Below the pieces are notes generated by a model. It worked only from the letters and a program-made list of their open reading frames with translations, did not search any database and was not told the DNA's origin. Shown piece after piece: positions 63,931-64,000 of a stretch of DNA of 64,000 bases (the first letter of the stretch is position 1; each line of letters begins with the position of its first letter). Source of the stretch: Pseudoalteromonas sp. MSK9-3. GTDB taxonomy: Bacteria > Pseudomonadota > Gammaproteobacteria > Enterobacterales > Alteromonadaceae. The translations under genes and the position numbers were made by a program. Where the stretch lies: the NCBI RefSeq assembly GCF_003590335.1, contig NZ_MIET01000042.1, positions 124,001-188,000 of the forward strand. The letters are read 5' to 3'.

Positions 63931-64000
63931 ATGAATGAAGTAATCACGCAACTGGGAATGATGAAATGGCCTTTTCTGTGCTTATCATCTTTAGCACTGG
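63931..64000 (+). CDS. exbB: ExbB-type proton channel, truncated by window end
   Basis: Only 23 residues are visible: MNEVITQLGMMKWPFLCLSS, then LAL. They match the start of MotA/TolQ/ExbB proteins, and the position after tonB supports exbB. GGAAAG precedes the ATG. The gene continues beyond the window. Confidence 0.75.
   Translation, partial: MNEVITQLGMMKWPFLCLSSLAL

Overview
The window looks like chromosomal DNA of a marine gammaproteobacterium, most likely Pseudoalteromonas or a close relative. This is inferred from the moderately AT-rich base composition, the many secreted proteases and hydrolases with PPC, PKD, GEVED and P domains, the EfpL-type elongation factor, the tesA/ybbA/ybbP block and the Fur-type heme uptake/TonB cluster. 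No rRNA, tRNA, CRISPR array, IS element or phage block was recognised. Gene order reads as an ordinary chromosome carrying many accessory cassettes.

Region 1-8.9 kb: an RND efflux operon (permease running off the left edge, adaptor, TetR repressor) is divergent from a berberine-bridge-enzyme-like (BBE-like) flavin oxidase. A 37-bp perfect palindrome lies between them. A DUF2145 secreted protein pair and an XRE regulator/alpha-beta hydrolase pair follow. 9-17 kb: YiaA membrane protein, lipoproteins, a subtilisin-like secreted protease, a three-enzyme sulfur fusion (cysteine desulfurase + persulfide dioxygenase-like + rhodanese) and a DUF1289 protein. 17-23 kb: a dCache chemoreceptor, a porin and a solute-binding protein, an orphan winged-helix regulator, a SelT/W/H-type protein and a long gene-poor stretch with a candidate small RNA.

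23-36 kb: tesA divergent from ybbA-ybbP with overlapping start codons, a porin plus PstS-like pair, a GNAT, a membrane-anchored AraC regulator before a Tat-exported BBE-like oxidase, a Cys-synthase-like PLP enzyme, an EAL protein with a degenerate DDFG motif and a bile-acid/Na+ symporter. 36-49 kb: two secreted proteases (M43-type and kexin-like S8), a candidate guanidine-II-like RNA element, a frameshifted ACT-domain gene, regulators, a spermidine-synthase-like protein, a LysR/azoreductase pair and a GH5 cellulase with an N-terminal carbohydrate-binding module. 49-58 kb: a TonB receptor, VOC proteins, a secreted hydrolase, a two-gene oxygen-sensing operon (ODP di-iron protein plus a chemoreceptor-tip-like protein with two tip motifs) and a MASE1/PAS/GGDEF/EAL protein.

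58-64 kb: EfpL, a lone type II thioesterase, an unlisted 57-residue peptide with a double-glycine-type leader, then hmuTUV-like heme/iron ABC genes divergent from tonB-exbB across a Fur-box-like sequence.

The best candidates for something undescribed are: (1) the small VAGG-leader peptide beside a stand-alone thioesterase, (2) the ODP/tandem-tip chemotaxis protein operon, and (3) the desulfurase-dioxygenase-rhodanese fusion with two palindromes in its promoter. All functions are read from sequence motifs only; no database search was possible.
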